Positions 1-12,500 of a stretch of 51,297 nt of DNA are shown one piece after another. The notes below the pieces were generated by a model, which was not told the origin of the DNA, made no database searches, and saw nothing but the letters and a program-made list of their open reading frames with translations. The stretch is from Syntrophobacterales bacterium (GTDB lineage Bacteria > Desulfobacterota > Syntrophia > Syntrophales > UBA2192). Positions within the stretch are counted from its first letter, which is position 1. Every line of letters begins with the position of its first letter. Position numbers and translations under genes: made by a program. Where the stretch lies: NCBI GenBank assembly GCA_018053845.1, contig JAGPKU010000010.1, forward strand, positions 1-51,297. The letters run 5' to 3'.

Positions 1-1
1 C

Positions 2-565
2 AACAAGTCCGTCTCCGAAGCGCTGAAGGAGGCCGTCCGCCTCGTCGGCCGGGCGCAGGATGCCGGCATGAAGGTTCGGGCCGGCGTCATGAACGCCTTC
101 GGCTGCGCCTACGAGGGTGCCGTGCCCGTATCCCGTGTCCTGAAGCTGGTGAAGGTTTTCAAGAAGAGCGGGGCAGACGAGATCTGCCTTGCCGATTCCT
201 CGGGCCTTGCCAATCCCCTGCAGATGGAAGGTGTGATCCATCGCGTTCGGGCCTTGACAGGAGAGACCGCTCTTTCCCTGCACCTTCACAACACGCGGGG
301 CTTGGGGCTGGCGAATGTCTACGCGGCGCTCGAACAGGGCGTCTCGATCTTCGACACCTCCCTGGGCGGTCTCGGCGGCTGTCCCTTCATCCCGGGCGCC
401 CGGGGCAACATCGCTACGGAGGACACGATCGGAATGCTCCACGGGATGGGCATCAGGACCGGCATCGATCTATGCCGCTTGATCGAAACGAGCCGCCGCT
501 TCGAGGTCTTCATGGGGCGGGCATTTCCCGCCCTGCTTTCGCACATCCAATCACCTCCCTGCTGA
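2..565 (+). CDS. Hydroxymethylglutaryl-CoA lyase, C-terminal part (5' end outside window)
   Basis: The enzyme splits 3-hydroxy-3-methylglutaryl-CoA into acetyl-CoA and acetoacetate at the end of leucine breakdown, in the cytoplasm. The frame is open from base 2 and 187 residues are visible. Seen in the sequence are NAFGCAYEG (visible residues 31-39), the metal-binding HLHNT (His94 and His96), and the glycine loop GGLGGCPF with the presumed catalytic Cys127, followed by GNIATED. This order and spacing follow the human enzyme, so the family call is firm. About 110-130 residues of the barrel must lie upstream of the window. No terminator was recognised between its stop and the next gene. Related HMGL-like enzymes such as citramalate synthase lack this GGLGGCP loop. 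Confidence 0.9.
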   Translation, partial: NKSVSEALKEAVRLVGRAQDAGMKVRAGVMNAFGCAYEGAVPVSRVLKLVKVFKKSGADEICLADSSGLANPLQMEGVIHRVRALTGETALSLHLHNTRGLGLANVYAALEQGVSIFDTSLGGLGGCPFIPGARGNIATEDTIGMLHGMGIRTGIDLCRLIETSRRFEVFMGRAFPALLSHIQSPPC

Positions 566-713
566 GTTCCGTCCCGCCACATCAATTTGCGAATTGACAG
601 GTTTGCCGGATTGCCCTATAAAGTTTCGCGACCTGAGGGATGGACATTTCACAGGGCCGCCGGGACCTAAGTTTGCATGCTTTTTCGAGTGAATGAAGCC
701 GGTGGGAGGAAAG

Positions 714-2234
714 ATGCATCGACGCGAGCGGACCCCATCCGTCCTTTTTCTCTTCCTGTGTCTGACCCTCCTCTTATCCTGTTCCCCTGCCTATTTCGAC
801 CCCATCCGGACGCCTCCCGAACCCCTCAACGTCAAGAGCCTGGACAAACTGTCCTGGAATGAGCTTTGGGCGGGGATCGTGTTCAACGGCGAAAAAGTGG
901 GGTTCTCCCGCCTGAAGATCGTGCCGCTTCCCGATGAGAAGCTCTTCCGCCTCGAGTCGGAGGCGCACCTGCGGATCCGGTTCCTCGGCCTCAGCAAGGC
1001 GATCTCCATGAAGAGCGAGGACCTCGTCCGGGCCGACCTGCAGTCCGTCTCCCTGCGGCACGAGATGGTCCTGGACGGCAAGACCCTTCGGATCGAGGGC
1101 AGCGTGCGGGACGGGGTCCTGCATACTGTCCAGACATCGGGTGCCGAGGTCAAGCGGTCGGAGACGAAGCTTCAGGGTCCCCTGTACCCGGCGGCGGCGA
1201 TCAATCTCTACCCCGTTCTCAGCGGCCTGGCCGTCGGCCTGAAATACCGCTATGACGTCTACGAACCGCAGACCCAGTCCGTCACGGCGGTGTCGCAGGC
1301 CGTCGACGCGTTTGAAAGCAGCCGGTCCCTCGGCGTCGAGCCTTCGTGGAAAGTGAAAACCTCCATGCTCGGCCAGGACGTGGAAACGTGGATCAACCGC
1401 AAGGGCGAGGCCGTCTTCGAACTGGGGATGAAGGGGGTCCTCATTACCCACCGGGAGACGGAAAACGAGGCCCGCCGCTACCTCTCCGAGGCGAGCCTCA
1501 ACAAGAAGGACCTGATCCTCGATTTCAGCGTCGTCAAGACGGAGAAGCCCCTTGCCTGCCCCCGGGAGGCCACCCTGCTGGATGTTTCCCTTGCGGGCAT
1601 CGCCGGGGAGCTGCCGCTGCTGCAGGGCCCCGGCCAGGAGGCGTTGCAGGGTGCGGGGGACGGGGCCGCCGTGACGTACCGCATCCGCCGCAACCCCGGC
1701 CCGCCCGCGAAGATATCCGGCCCCCGGTACGACGTGGACAGCTACCGGTGGCTCCTGCCGGCAAGCCAGGTGGAGAGCGACCACCCGGAGATCGTCAACA
1801 CGGCCCGGGAGGTGACGAAAGGCCTCTCCGATTCCCTGGCGAAGGTGAGAAAGCTCGCAGCGTGGGTGGCCGACACCGTGAAGGACGAGCCCGTGGACAG
1901 CTTTTCCGCCCTCGAGGTGCTCCGCACGAAAAGGGGCGAGTGCCAGGCCCACACGATGCTCTACACGGCGCTGGCCCGTGCCGTCGGGATCCCGACCCGC
2001 ATGGCGGGCGGGCTCGTCTATTTGGAAGGCGTGGGCTTTCTCTACCACGCGTGGGCGGAGAGCGACGTGGGCGGCTGGGTTTCCGTGGACCCGACCTTCG
2101 ACCAGGTGGGAGTGGACGCGACGCACATCAAGCTCGTCGAGGGGCCCGGCTGGCTTGCCATCGTGCCGCTGGGACGCGTCGTGGGCCGCGTGACGGCCAC
2201 GGTCATGGACTACAAGGCGGCCTGCCGCCCGTAA
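714..2234 (+). CDS. Transglutaminase-like lipoprotein
   Basis: This 506-residue protein starts with a short basic segment and a hydrophobic stretch ending in a lipobox (LLSC, Cys23), so it is probably a lipoprotein outside the cytoplasmic membrane. Near the C-terminus is a transglutaminase-like papain-fold core: Cys410 in RGECQAH, His445 in YHAW and Asp459 in VDPTF form the expected Cys-His-Asp triad. In bacteria such domains act as proteases, amidases or cross-linking enzymes; the substrate cannot be told here. The ATG at 714 is preferred over the in-frame ATG at 693 because GGGAGGA lies just before it, although the spacing is short. It heads a plus-strand group with the next two genes (24 bases to the following ATG), which suggests a joint envelope function. 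Confidence 0.85.
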   Translation: MHRRERTPSVLFLFLCLTLLLSCSPAYFDPIRTPPEPLNVKSLDKLSWNELWAGIVFNGEKVGFSRLKIVPLPDEKLFRLESEAHLRIRFLGLSKAISMKSEDLVRADLQSVSLRHEMVLDGKTLRIEGSVRDGVLHTVQTSGAEVKRSETKLQGPLYPAAAINLYPVLSGLAVGLKYRYDVYEPQTQSVTAVSQAVDAFESSRSLGVEPSWKVKTSMLGQDVETWINRKGEAVFELGMKGVLITHRETENEARRYLSEASLNKKDLILDFSVVKTEKPLACPREATLLDVSLAGIAGELPLLQGPGQEALQGAGDGAAVTYRIRRNPGPPAKISGPRYDVDSYRWLLPASQVESDHPEIVNTAREVTKGLSDSLAKVRKLAAWVADTVKDEPVDSFSALEVLRTKRGECQAHTMLYTALARAVGIPTRMAGGLVYLEGVGFLYHAWAESDVGGWVSVDPTFDQVGVDATHIKLVEGPGWLAIVPLGRVVGRVTATVMDYKAACRP

Positions 2235-2258
2235 CCCCATCGAGGTGACATCGCATTC

Positions 2259-3497
2259 ATGGAACTGTGGCGCCGGGTCATCCTGCTGGGCTCCATCTTC
2301 GCGGCGATCCTCGTCGCGCTTTTCGCGAGCCTGTCCCCCGTCGTGATCGTCCAGCACGTCGACTTCCGGGACAAGCAGAAACGGGAGGGGTCCTACATGG
2401 GATTCCGCCTGATGACGGAGCGTGCGAAACACCTCGCCGGGTTGCCGCTGCATGATTACATTGCCGAGGTCACCAAGTGGCGGCTCTTCGCCGTCGGCGG
2501 ACCGGCCTGGGAGGCCGTCGCGATCAACGCCGTCGCCGCTCAACAGAAACAGCCGCTCGGAAAGGAGTGGCAGCGGCGTCTGCCCTCGGACAAGTACCCC
2601 GCGGGCGTTCTTTTTTTCAGGCCCGGCGAGCCTCCCGTCCATGAGCTCGCCTCCCTGTTTGCCGGGTCCCGCGAGTCGGCCTACCTTCGTCTCGAGACCA
2701 ACGGCCCGCCCCTCTTCCTGAAGGCGGAGCACCGCGCCTATTCCAACGAGGATTTCCACCTCGGCGGCGGGTTTTCGAGCGCCCCCACGCCCCCGACGGA
2801 CTTCCTCTTCCCCGGCCGCAGGTGGAGCCCCTGGGTCGCCGCGGCCGGCCTTGCCCTCTACGTGCTGCTTCCCTGGCCGAAGCGCCCCCCCGGCGCGCAG
2901 GCCTTCCGCCGCTGGCGGGTCGTCGCAACGGATGCCGTCGCCCTGCTGATGACGGTGCCGTTCTTCGCCTTTCCCTTCTTCATCACCGGCGGGACCGTGC
3001 AGGCCTTCACCGAGGGCTGGCCCCTCTTTTTCTTCTTCTGGCCGATCCTGCTGATCGGCCTTGTCCTCGTGTGGCTCGCCGCCTGGGTTTCCGCCTTCGC
3101 CCTGCAGGTCACGCCCGAGGGGCTGCGCATCTGGACAGACCGCGGCGAGCGGGCTTTCGCATACGGCGAGATGGAGTGCTTTCAGCCCGTCGTGACCCGG
3201 CCGCCGAAATGGCTCATCGCCCTCACCTGGCTTGCGGCGCTTTCGGGAAAAGGCTCTTCGCGGATCGGCGCCACGGGTCGGGCGATGATCCTCGGCTCGT
3301 CGGCGTGGGGGAGCCTGGCGATCCGACTCAAAAACGGCAAAGAACTCTTCCTCGGCATCACCGACCAACTCGGGACGGACATGATCGGCGCGGATGCGAT
3401 CGTCGACGCGCTGAGGAAGGCCGGCGTCCGGGAAGTGGACGACGTCAGAGAAGTGCGCAGCCTGGGCCTCGAGATGGTCCGGCTGCCGGAAGCGTAA
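2259..3497 (+). CDS. Multi-span membrane protein of unknown function
   Basis: I do not recognise a named family. The 412-residue product has an N-terminal membrane segment (about residues 7-29), a roughly 155-residue loop probably outside the membrane, then three hydrophobic segments (about 189-206, 225-250 and 258-285) and a C-terminal soluble part. Just after the last clear segment the text LQVTPEGLRIWTDRGERAF looks like the beta-rich start of a bacterial PH-like domain, where a polypeptide repeats strand-turn-strand units. A GAGGTGACA element lies 12 bases before the ATG. It sits between the transglutaminase-like lipoprotein and the giant secreted protein on the same strand, so it may help assemble or process them; this is inference only. 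Confidence 0.75.
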   Translation: MELWRRVILLGSIFAAILVALFASLSPVVIVQHVDFRDKQKREGSYMGFRLMTERAKHLAGLPLHDYIAEVTKWRLFAVGGPAWEAVAINAVAAQQKQPLGKEWQRRLPSDKYPAGVLFFRPGEPPVHELASLFAGSRESAYLRLETNGPPLFLKAEHRAYSNEDFHLGGGFSSAPTPPTDFLFPGRRWSPWVAAAGLALYVLLPWPKRPPGAQAFRRWRVVATDAVALLMTVPFFAFPFFITGGTVQAFTEGWPLFFFFWPILLIGLVLVWLAAWVSAFALQVTPEGLRIWTDRGERAFAYGEMECFQPVVTRPPKWLIALTWLAALSGKGSSRIGATGRAMILGSSAWGSLAIRLKNGKELFLGITDQLGTDMIGADAIVDALRKAGVREVDDVREVRSLGLEMVRLPEA

Positions 3498-3587
3498 ACG
3501 AATAGCCCATCGGCCCTCGCGGCCGCGCGAATAACGTTGCTGAAAAGCGAATCGAGTCACAACTCACCCACGCTGTCGGAGGTTCCT

Positions 3588-6500
3588 ATGCGCCGTCTCA
3601 TTACGGTCATCGCCGCCCTCGTCCTGATCGTTTCCGCATCGCCCGCATCCGCCCAGAATCAGCAAGTCCTCCAAGCCCTGAAGGCGTTGAACGGCATGCC
3701 CGAGAGCTTCAGCACTCCGGCGAAGGCGGAGGCGACGGCCAAGGCGTTCTTCGAGATGGTCCAGAGCACCTCGGGCAGCGAGAACGCGATCGAGGTCCTC
3801 AAGCAAATCAAACGGGCCACTCCCAAGGCGGAATGGAACGAGGGCTGCCGGCGCGCCGAGAACCTTCTCATGCACACCGTCCAGCAGACCCTGGACGGCA
3901 CCATCGTAGAGACCATCCAGACCCGCGCCGGGGGCAAGAAACTGGGATCGATCCACGGCTACGGCTACAGCGGCAAGTGGCCCATCAAGCCCGAGACGCA
4001 GCTCACCTTCGACGGCGACTTCGACGCGTCGTTCTTCGGCACCGAACTGGCCGACACGAGCCCGGAGAACAGAGAGGGCATCATCCAGGACGTCAGCAAG
4101 CGGCTGAAAGCGAAGCTCGGCACGGGGCCCGCGGGCCTCGGCATCGTCCTGAACGGCTACGGCTGGGAAGGAAGGGCGGACGTCTACGTGACCTCCGCGG
4201 GCAAGCAGTGGGCCATCCGCCAGTCCATGACGCGGCTCTACCTCATCGACCCGGTGACGGGACGGCCCGTCAACATCACGGCCACCCCCGGTGCCCTCTT
4301 CGCCGAGACGCAGCTTCGGCTTCTCAACAAGTACTATCCCGGTCTTTTCGAAAACGGCAGGCTCCGCGAAAATTTAACGAGCGAGCAGATCCGCCGGATC
4401 CTCATGGACGACCCCCGCATGGGCGAACTCTGGAAATTCTGGCTTTCGGGCACGCGGTACGGCACCGGCCAGGCCGCCGCGGGCGTCATCGACTTCACGT
4501 GCCACGTCTCGGAGGTCGCCGAGGCGACCACCACGCTCGAGCAGCGCACCAAGGTGGCCAAGCAGGTGGCCCGCGCCGCCAACGTGTTCGTCAACGCCAT
4601 GGACGGAGCCAAGCTGCCTTGGCGGGAGTTCTTCTCGGAGGGCGAGATGCAGTTCATGCGGGACTGCGCCACCCTCGACCGTGCGAAGATCACCTACGCC
4701 GAGGCGGCCGAGCGGCGTGTCAACCTGCTCAAACGGCTCAAGGGCCGCGACTGGAGCGCCGCCGACATCGAGGCCTACGACCGGGCCGTGACGGAATCGC
4801 AGAGTGCGCTCAACGACCTGAGGGCGGCCGAGGGACGGGTGATGGCCCAGGCCGGCGGGGAGTCGGCTTTCGTCGAGAACGCCGTCAAGATCATGCGCCG
4901 CCAGGCGCAGGTCGCCCACCGCGAGTTCGTGCTCGACGTCATGGGCAGGCCTCCGGCAGAGAGGGCGCGGCTGCTGCAGCAGTACGAGTCGGACCTGCGG
5001 GCCCTGCTCGATCACTACAGCAAGAAGAAGGACGTGCCCCAGGAGGCCATCCAGTGGGCCAGAGAGGCCCTCGAATCCGTGAAGGAGCTCAACCGAATCT
5101 CCAACGAGCGGTCGGCGGCGCTGGAGGGCTTCGGCACGAAGATCCGGCGCGTCTGGGAGATGTTCAACGAACCCGTCAACACCCGCGAAAACGTCCGCAA
5201 GCTCCTGGGCGAAACGCCGATCGGCGAGGCCCTCCTGAACCGGATTCCCGAGTGGGCCTTTGCCTCCACGCGCCCGCCGGCCATCACCGACATCGCCTTC
5301 GCGAGCCCCTCGAAGCTGGTCGCCGAGACGGTCTGGACCCAGCTGAATCAACCCGTCAACGCCCTCATGATGCTCGATTTACTCTGGCAGCTCACGGACA
5401 TCTGGCGCGACAACACGACCACGGAGGTGCAAAAGCTGACCTCCACGGGAGGGGTGGTGGCCATGCTCGTGGTCCCTCACCTTTATCTCGTGCCCATGGT
5501 CTACCACGCGAGCCTCCAGGGCGACCCCAGGCAGCTGACCTACGTCATGGCCTGCTACATCTGCCCGCCTGCCATGCTTCCCATGCTGGTGGAATCGATG
5601 GGCGGCCGCATCGTCGCGGGCGCCAAGCAGGCGCTCTTCCAGAATGAGCTGGAGGCCATGTTCCAGGCATCGAGCTTCAAGCCCGAGCCGGGCACGGAGC
5701 CGAAGGACTGGGCGGAAAACCGCGATGCGATCCGCTACACCTGGGTTGCCCTGAACACGGAGCTCGACTCCTACGGTCGCGAGGGCGAAAGAAACCTGGC
5801 CGCCTACATCCGCATCCTCGCCTCCGACACACGCTCGGAGATCCCCCTGTCCCAGCCGAAGAAGATGTCGGGCCTGCAGGCGATCTATCTGCCGGGCGGC
5901 GTGGCCAAATCGTTCCGGGCCATGATCCAGGACGGCGACCACAAGCTGTTCCGGGAGAACGCCGCGCTCGGCAACGCGCTGGCGGAGCTGCAGAAGTTCA
6001 ACTGCGACCGCCTCGTCCCCTACATGGACAAGCCCCCCGCCTACTGCCGGTATGCATGGGCCGAGAGCAAGAGCGGCATCCAGCTCGACCTCATCAACAA
6101 CGCGTTCAAACCGGGCGAAGCCGAACGACTGCAGGCCGAGGGAAAGTCGGGGGAGAACATCGTCCGCATCGTGAACGCCATGCTTGCCCAGCGCGCGAAG
6201 CTCCAGGACGCGGTGATCACGCAGCTGGCCGAGGCCATCATCCTCTCCTTCGAGGAGGAGAAGCGAGCGCGCAAGATCGTCGAGCTGGGCCTGCTGGACG
6301 AGATCCTGAAGGAGCTTCTCGCCGTCGGCGAGGAACTCGGCATCAAGGAGGAATTGCTGGCGGCCTTCCAGGAAGCGCTGCGCAAGCAGGAGGGCGTGAA
6401 GGTCGGCACCGACGAGCTGAAAAAGCCGGAAGGCCCCGCGAGCCAGACCGCAAAGGCCAAGGAGCAGATCGCGATGCTCGCCGACACTTGGCTCAAGAGC

Positions 6501-9500
6501 TACCGGCAGGTCAACACGACCCGCCGCTTCCTCGTCGGGCTGGCCGGTGGTTACGGCGTTCCGCAGTCCGACCTGGACCGCTTCATGCACGGCAAGCCGC
6601 CCCTTGCCGTGGAACCCGCCAAGGACGCGGAAATCGCGCGGGTGAGCCAGGAAGTCATCACGGCGACCTCCAAGGACGTATCAGCGATCCTGTTCAACTT
6701 CAAGGGCCAGTCCCGCGCGCCGAATTCGCTGGACGCGGAGGCGGAGGGCACCCTCCTGCAGTATCTTTACACCGCACGCATGATCGAGCTCACGGCGGGA
6801 ATCACCTACGGAATGGTCTCCCTGTGGACCGGCGGGCCGGGCGAGAAGGAGACCCCGTCGGCATTTGCCGACCGCGCCCGAGCGGAGCTGAAGCGGCAGC
6901 TCGACATGAAGTACAAAACGCCGCTGGGCAGTCCGCCGGACTTCACCCCTGTCCTGGACCGTTACTGGACACTGGCCCGCGGCTACGCGGAGAAATTTGC
7001 CGCCCTTCGGGAGGCCTACGGCGGCTCCTTCCAGGTCTCCATCGAGGGGCCGACCGAAGTGGAGGCGATGAAGGATGTTACCCTGAAGATCGCAGCGAAG
7101 CGCCAGGGCAAACCTGCGGACGAAGTGCTGCGGGACGCGAGGGTCGAGTGGACGGTGGACAGGGCGCTCAGGAACACCGGCGCGATCTGGTGGTTCTCCC
7201 CCGTGGAGGAGACCGTGATGAACATCACCGTCACGGTCACCCGGGAAGTGGCGGGCAAGAAAGTGTCGGCGAGCGCGACGCACCGGCTCACGGTCAAGAA
7301 ACCCAAGGACGACAAGAAGGACGACAAGAAGGACGACAAGGGAGGCGACAAGAAAGACGACACCAAGTACGTTGCATCCTGCTCGTTCGAGTACACCGAC
7401 TGGGGCGAGTGCGTCCGGGCGACGAAGAAGCAGACCCGGACCGTGAAGGTGAAAACGCCGGCGGGCTGCGTTGAGCGTTACAAGCCCGTTCTGGAGCGGG
7501 ACTGCACGCCGCCCCCGACGGAGCAGGAAAAACGCCACCAGTACTTCAACTGCCTCTGCCGCTGTTCCAGCGGGTGGGCGGGGCACATCGGCGTCTGGTA
7601 CGACCCCGAGGGCAAGTCGGTGCCGGAATGCAAGAGCAGCGGCCCCTGCTTCGGGGGGGCCGGCGCGTTCGGCTGCACGAGAAGGCACTTCTTCGTCGGG
7701 CCCAACGACTGCGCGAAGGGCTGCTGGGAGGCTGCCTTCGGCAAGGGGACCTACGACCCGGCCAAGGCGGACAAGATGCGCAAGGACGAGAACAAGAAGT
7801 ACAAGAAGCCCCTCAAGGTCACGATCAAGGCCTCCAAGAACCCCGCCGACTTCGGGGACATCGTCGAGCTGACGGCGGAGACGACGGAAGGCTCCGGCGG
7901 CTACAAGTGGACGTGGGGCGGCTGCGCCCAGGACGCCAAGGACGATCGGGCCAAGGTGCTCAACTCCAGGGACTGCAAGCCCTGCACGGCGAGTGTCACG
8001 GCGACGGACATGGACGGCGACAGCGCCTCGGCCTCGCTCGAGGTGAAGTGCACCGCGCTGCGGGTGAAGCTGACCAAGGAGACCCCGAAGGAGAGCACCA
8101 TCCCCATCGGCGGCAAGGCCACGTTCCTCGCCGAGGTGTTCTCCGGGGACAAGCCGGCCTCCGGGAGCTTCTCGTACCTCTGGGAGCACAACCCCGACGC
8201 CCTGTTCGGCGACCCGAAGAACCCGACCTATGAAACGAAGGGCGGCTCGCAGTCCCGCAACACGGCCACGTTCAAGAAGATTGGGACCACGCCCGTCTGG
8301 GTGTCCGTCCTCAAGGAGGTCGACGGCCGCAAGATGACCGTCGGCGAGTCGGAGCAGATCCCCATCCAGGCCGTGAGCCCGAAGCTCAAGCTGAGCGTCA
8401 GCAAGAAGGAGCCCCTCATCGGCGAGAAGGTGGTGCTCACCGTGCACGAGGAGCCCGCCATGAGCAACGACCTCATCGCGTTCTGGTGGGAGATCAAGGG
8501 CGACGCGGCCAACGCCGGCCCCGAGCCCAACATCCCGAACCAGCGCTCTTACTCCTTCAAGCCGAAGAACGTGAAACCCGTGTCGGTCACCGTCCACGCC
8601 AAGGCAAAGGAGGACGGGAGCGACCTCGGCCAGGCGGATGCCTCCGTCACCGCCAAGGGCTACACCGTCGCGATCGGCGAGCCGCGCTACCTCGGCCCCA
8701 AGCCGAAAATCTGGAAGTGCGACACCCAGCTCGGAGGTGCCTGCCCCGGCCTCGTGGACGTGGGGGACCAGCAGTTCGCCGTCCACCACGACGTGTTCAT
8801 GAAGGCCACGGTCACCCCGGCGCTCTCCGGCGCCCGGTACCGCTGGGCGATCGACCCGGCGGGCAGCTGCGGCCTGCCGGGCGCGGGCGACGAGATCAAG
8901 ATGAACTGCAGCGAGACGGGGACCTACACGGTCACGCTCAAGGTCGCCAACGGCGACGGCGACCAGGTCGGCGAGGCATCCCGCCCGGTGACCATCAGCG
9001 TCTCGCAGAAGGACCTCGACGGCTCGAAGAAGGCCAAGGAGGCCAGCGACAAGCTGCAGAAGGCCAAGGGCCTCGTGGCCGAGGGGAAGCTCGACGAGGC
9101 CATCGCCCTGGCCAACGAAGCCGCAAGCCTCGACCCCAAGAACGCCGAGGCGAAGAGTCTGGCGCAGAAATGGGGCGGCGAGAAGCAGACGATCACGCAG
9201 CAGCTGGACAAGACGAAGAAACTGATCGCCGAGAACCGTTTCGACCAGGCCGAGGAGGAGTTCGCGCCGGTCCGGAATCTCCACCCCAAGTACCCTCCCG
9301 TCGTCGAGACGGAGAAGCTGCTCCGGACGAAGAAGGACGAGTACAAGAAGAACGTCACCGACAAGCTTGCCGGCGCCAAGGCGAAGGCCCGCAAGGGGGA
9401 CTACGACGGGGCGATCAAGGACGCCGAGGACGCGGCGAAGCTCGACCCGGCCAACAGGGATGCGGCCGCCACGGCCCAGACGCTCCGAAAGGAGAAGGAG

Positions 9501-12500
9501 ACGATCCACCAGCAGATCGACAAGGCGAAGAAGTGGATGGGCGAGAACAAGTTTGCCGACGCCCAGAAGGAGCTGATCGTCGCCTCGAATATCAACAGCT
9601 ACTACCCGCCGGTCCAGCAGGCCAACCAGGAGCTGGGGACGCGCTGGAACAAGTACAACGCCGAAGTTCGCGACAAGGTCTACGAGGTCCGCTCGGCCAA
9701 CGAGAAGAAGGACTTCGACAAGGCGCTGGCCGTGGCGGCGGCGTGGCGGGCCTCGACGAAGCTCGATCCCTACGCGGAGAAGGAGCTCAAGCAGCAGGAG
9801 GACTGGGCGAGGCAGTGGAAGGCCCGGAAGGACAGCCAGATTGCGATCCTGAAGTCCGCCGGAGAGAAGGTGAAGGCCTACGACTACGCCGGGGCCCTGA
9901 AGCTCTACGACGAGGGGTTTGCCAACGGGCAGAACATCTACAACGGCGCCGAGCCCGAGTACAAGGAGGCCGTGGAGCTTCGGAGCCAGGCCTACACGAA
10001 GAACAAGCGCCTCGGAGAGCTCACGCCGCATATCAGGAACGCCGCCGAGAACAAGGATTCCTACTATGGCCAGACTCACGTCCTCGACGGCGCCCTGAAG
10101 AACACCGACGAGGCCATCGCCCTGCAGCCGACGAACGAGCAGTTGAAGACGTGGCGCGCGCAGATCGTGGCGCGGGCCGAGAGGACGAAGGCGGACAACG
10201 AGCGCATCGCGGCGGGGAGGAAGCATCTCGACGCGGCAGGCGGCGCGGAGAGGGCTTACCTCACGAACGAATCCTCCATCCAGGCGCGGCAGCTCCAGTG
10301 GGGCGAGAAGCTCGAGGAGCAGCAGCAGATCTACCTCACGACGGCGATCGAGAACTACCGGGCGAGCCTGCAGTACATCCCCGACGCGAACGTCGAGAGG
10401 AAGATCAAGGAACTGGAGGCCACGCTCGAGGGCCGGAAGAAGGTCCTGGAAAACTACCGGCTCTCGGTCGCGCTCAAGAACGAGGCCGACGCACTCGCCC
10501 AGCAGGCGACGAAGGACCCGGACATCCAGTCCGCGGCCCCGAAGTACGACGAGGCCGCTGCAAAGTACCGCAAGAGCCTCTCGCTTTATCGGCCCTCCAA
10601 CGCCGAGATGATCGAGCGCCAGGCGTGGAACCTCGAGTATGGGAAGCACGACCGCTGGGTCAAGAAGCACTGGGCCGACGGCCAGGCGCTGGAGAAGGAG
10701 GCGAAGTACACGGCGGCCCTGGCGGCCTACGACAAGGCCATCGCCTCGTTCCATCCCACGGTCGAGCAGAAGGACCGGATGTGGATCGTCGTCCACGCCC
10801 AGGATCTGCGCAACCGGATCAACGGGGCGAAGAACTGGCGGGCCGACGGCGAGGCCAAGCAGAATGCGGGCAGAATCCCCGAGGCGATCGCCAGCTACCG
10901 GCAGAGCCTGAAGCTCCTGCCCGATCCGGCCCTGGAGGAGCACGTGCGGATGCTGGAGGGCAAGCAGGCCGAGGCGGGCCAGAAGAAGGCCGCGGCGGAC
11001 AAACTGTGGCAGGAGGGCACGGCGCTCTTCAACCAGGGGCGGCCGAGCGATGCGCTCGCGAAGTTCAAGGAGAGCCTGGGTTACTGGTCCGATTCCGCTC
11101 GGACGAAGTACGTGGCGGACCTGGAAACCCGGCGGGCGAAGGCCGCGGCCCTGCGGGGCGAAGGCTCGGCGCTGCAGAGCCAGAACCGTATCAAAGAGGC
11201 CATCGCCAGGTACAAGGAGAGCCTGGCCCACTGGCCCGACCCGGCCCTGACGGCTCACATCGCCGCGCTGGAGAAATCACTCACAGGGGTCAAGCCCCCG
11301 ACCGGGACGCCCGGCGGCGTCGACGGGACATGGGAAGTCAGTTTCAACAACTACCACGGCAAGATGGAGCTCCAGCGAAGCGCAGGCGGATGGAGCGGGC
11401 GGTTGTGGCTCGATGCGCACCAAACGTGGGAGCAGCTGACGAACATCTCCTACGACCCGGGAACGGGGAGGATGGAGTTCACAAGGCCCATCTCCGGGGC
11501 GACCCAGCGCTACTCCGGTGTCCTTTCCGGGGACAGGCTCGAGGGGACCTTCACCCAGCAGAATTCCTCTGCGAAATATAGCTGGTGGGCGAAGAGGACC
11601 GCGGCAGGGGCCGCCGTGACGGCGGGGAGCGGCGCGACGGGAAGTTCCCCGGGGACGACGGCGCCGGCCGACACCGGCTTCTACCTCGTTGATCTGACGC
11701 CCTACGGAGGGAAAAAGTCTGCCGCGAGAACCGTCAAGGGCATTCAGGTGGACGACGGCTCGTGGATCCGACTCAAGGCGACGCACGAGAAGAAACTGCG
11801 GCTGGACATCCCGCTGCCCCAGAAAGTATCGGCAAGCGCCGTGGCCGTTGTGAGCAATCTCGATAACGCGCACAACGTGCCGGACAAGATGACGACCACC
11901 GTTCTGACCGTTCACACGACCTCGGGGGACCGGAGCTTCGAGATCAAGGCCGGCGTCCACTCCTCGGAGTGGAACCGGGGCGAGACCGGCGGCGCCACCC
12001 ACGCCTGGCCGAAGGAGACCAACATCGGGGGGCCCCGCTGGATGGCCGTATTCAACCTGCCGGCCGGCAGCGTCGTTACGGGCCTGCGCTTCGATCACCG
12101 GGACACGGACAGGAAGTACTACCACGGCGATGCCGCCCCGGGCTTCTGCCTGCGGGGCATCACGCTGGTCGGCTCGCCCGTCTCAACCGTATCCCCGGGC
12201 TCGGCGACGACCTCGACAGGCTCCTGGGCCGGGGCCTGGAGAAGCGACCCCGGGCCCGACGGCGAGGTCGTGACCTTCGACCTGTCCCAGGGCGGCAGCC
12301 GCCTCACGGGAACCTTCCAGGCCGATGTGCCCTACACGTCGGCAACCGGTGCCCGGCAAAAAGAGTCCTTCCGGGGCACCCTGGAGGGGACCGTGTCGGG
12401 CAGCCGCGTGACGGGGACCTTCCGGGAGTCGAGCGACACGAAGCCCACCGGGTCGTTCGAATTCACCATGGCCGCATCGGGAAACCTATTCACGGCGCTG

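Noticed and set aside
774-3560. A 928-codon minus-strand frame opposite the transglutaminase-like and membrane protein genes
   Set aside because: Same cause. The plus-strand products have a lipobox, a catalytic triad and membrane helices; the antisense text has none.
6681-11258. A 1525-codon open frame on the minus strand inside the giant gene
   Set aside because: It is antisense to a gene with signal peptide, ribosome site and clear domains. Long antisense frames are common in GC-rich DNA with strong third-base bias, and its translation is a low-complexity Arg/Leu/Val text without motifs.
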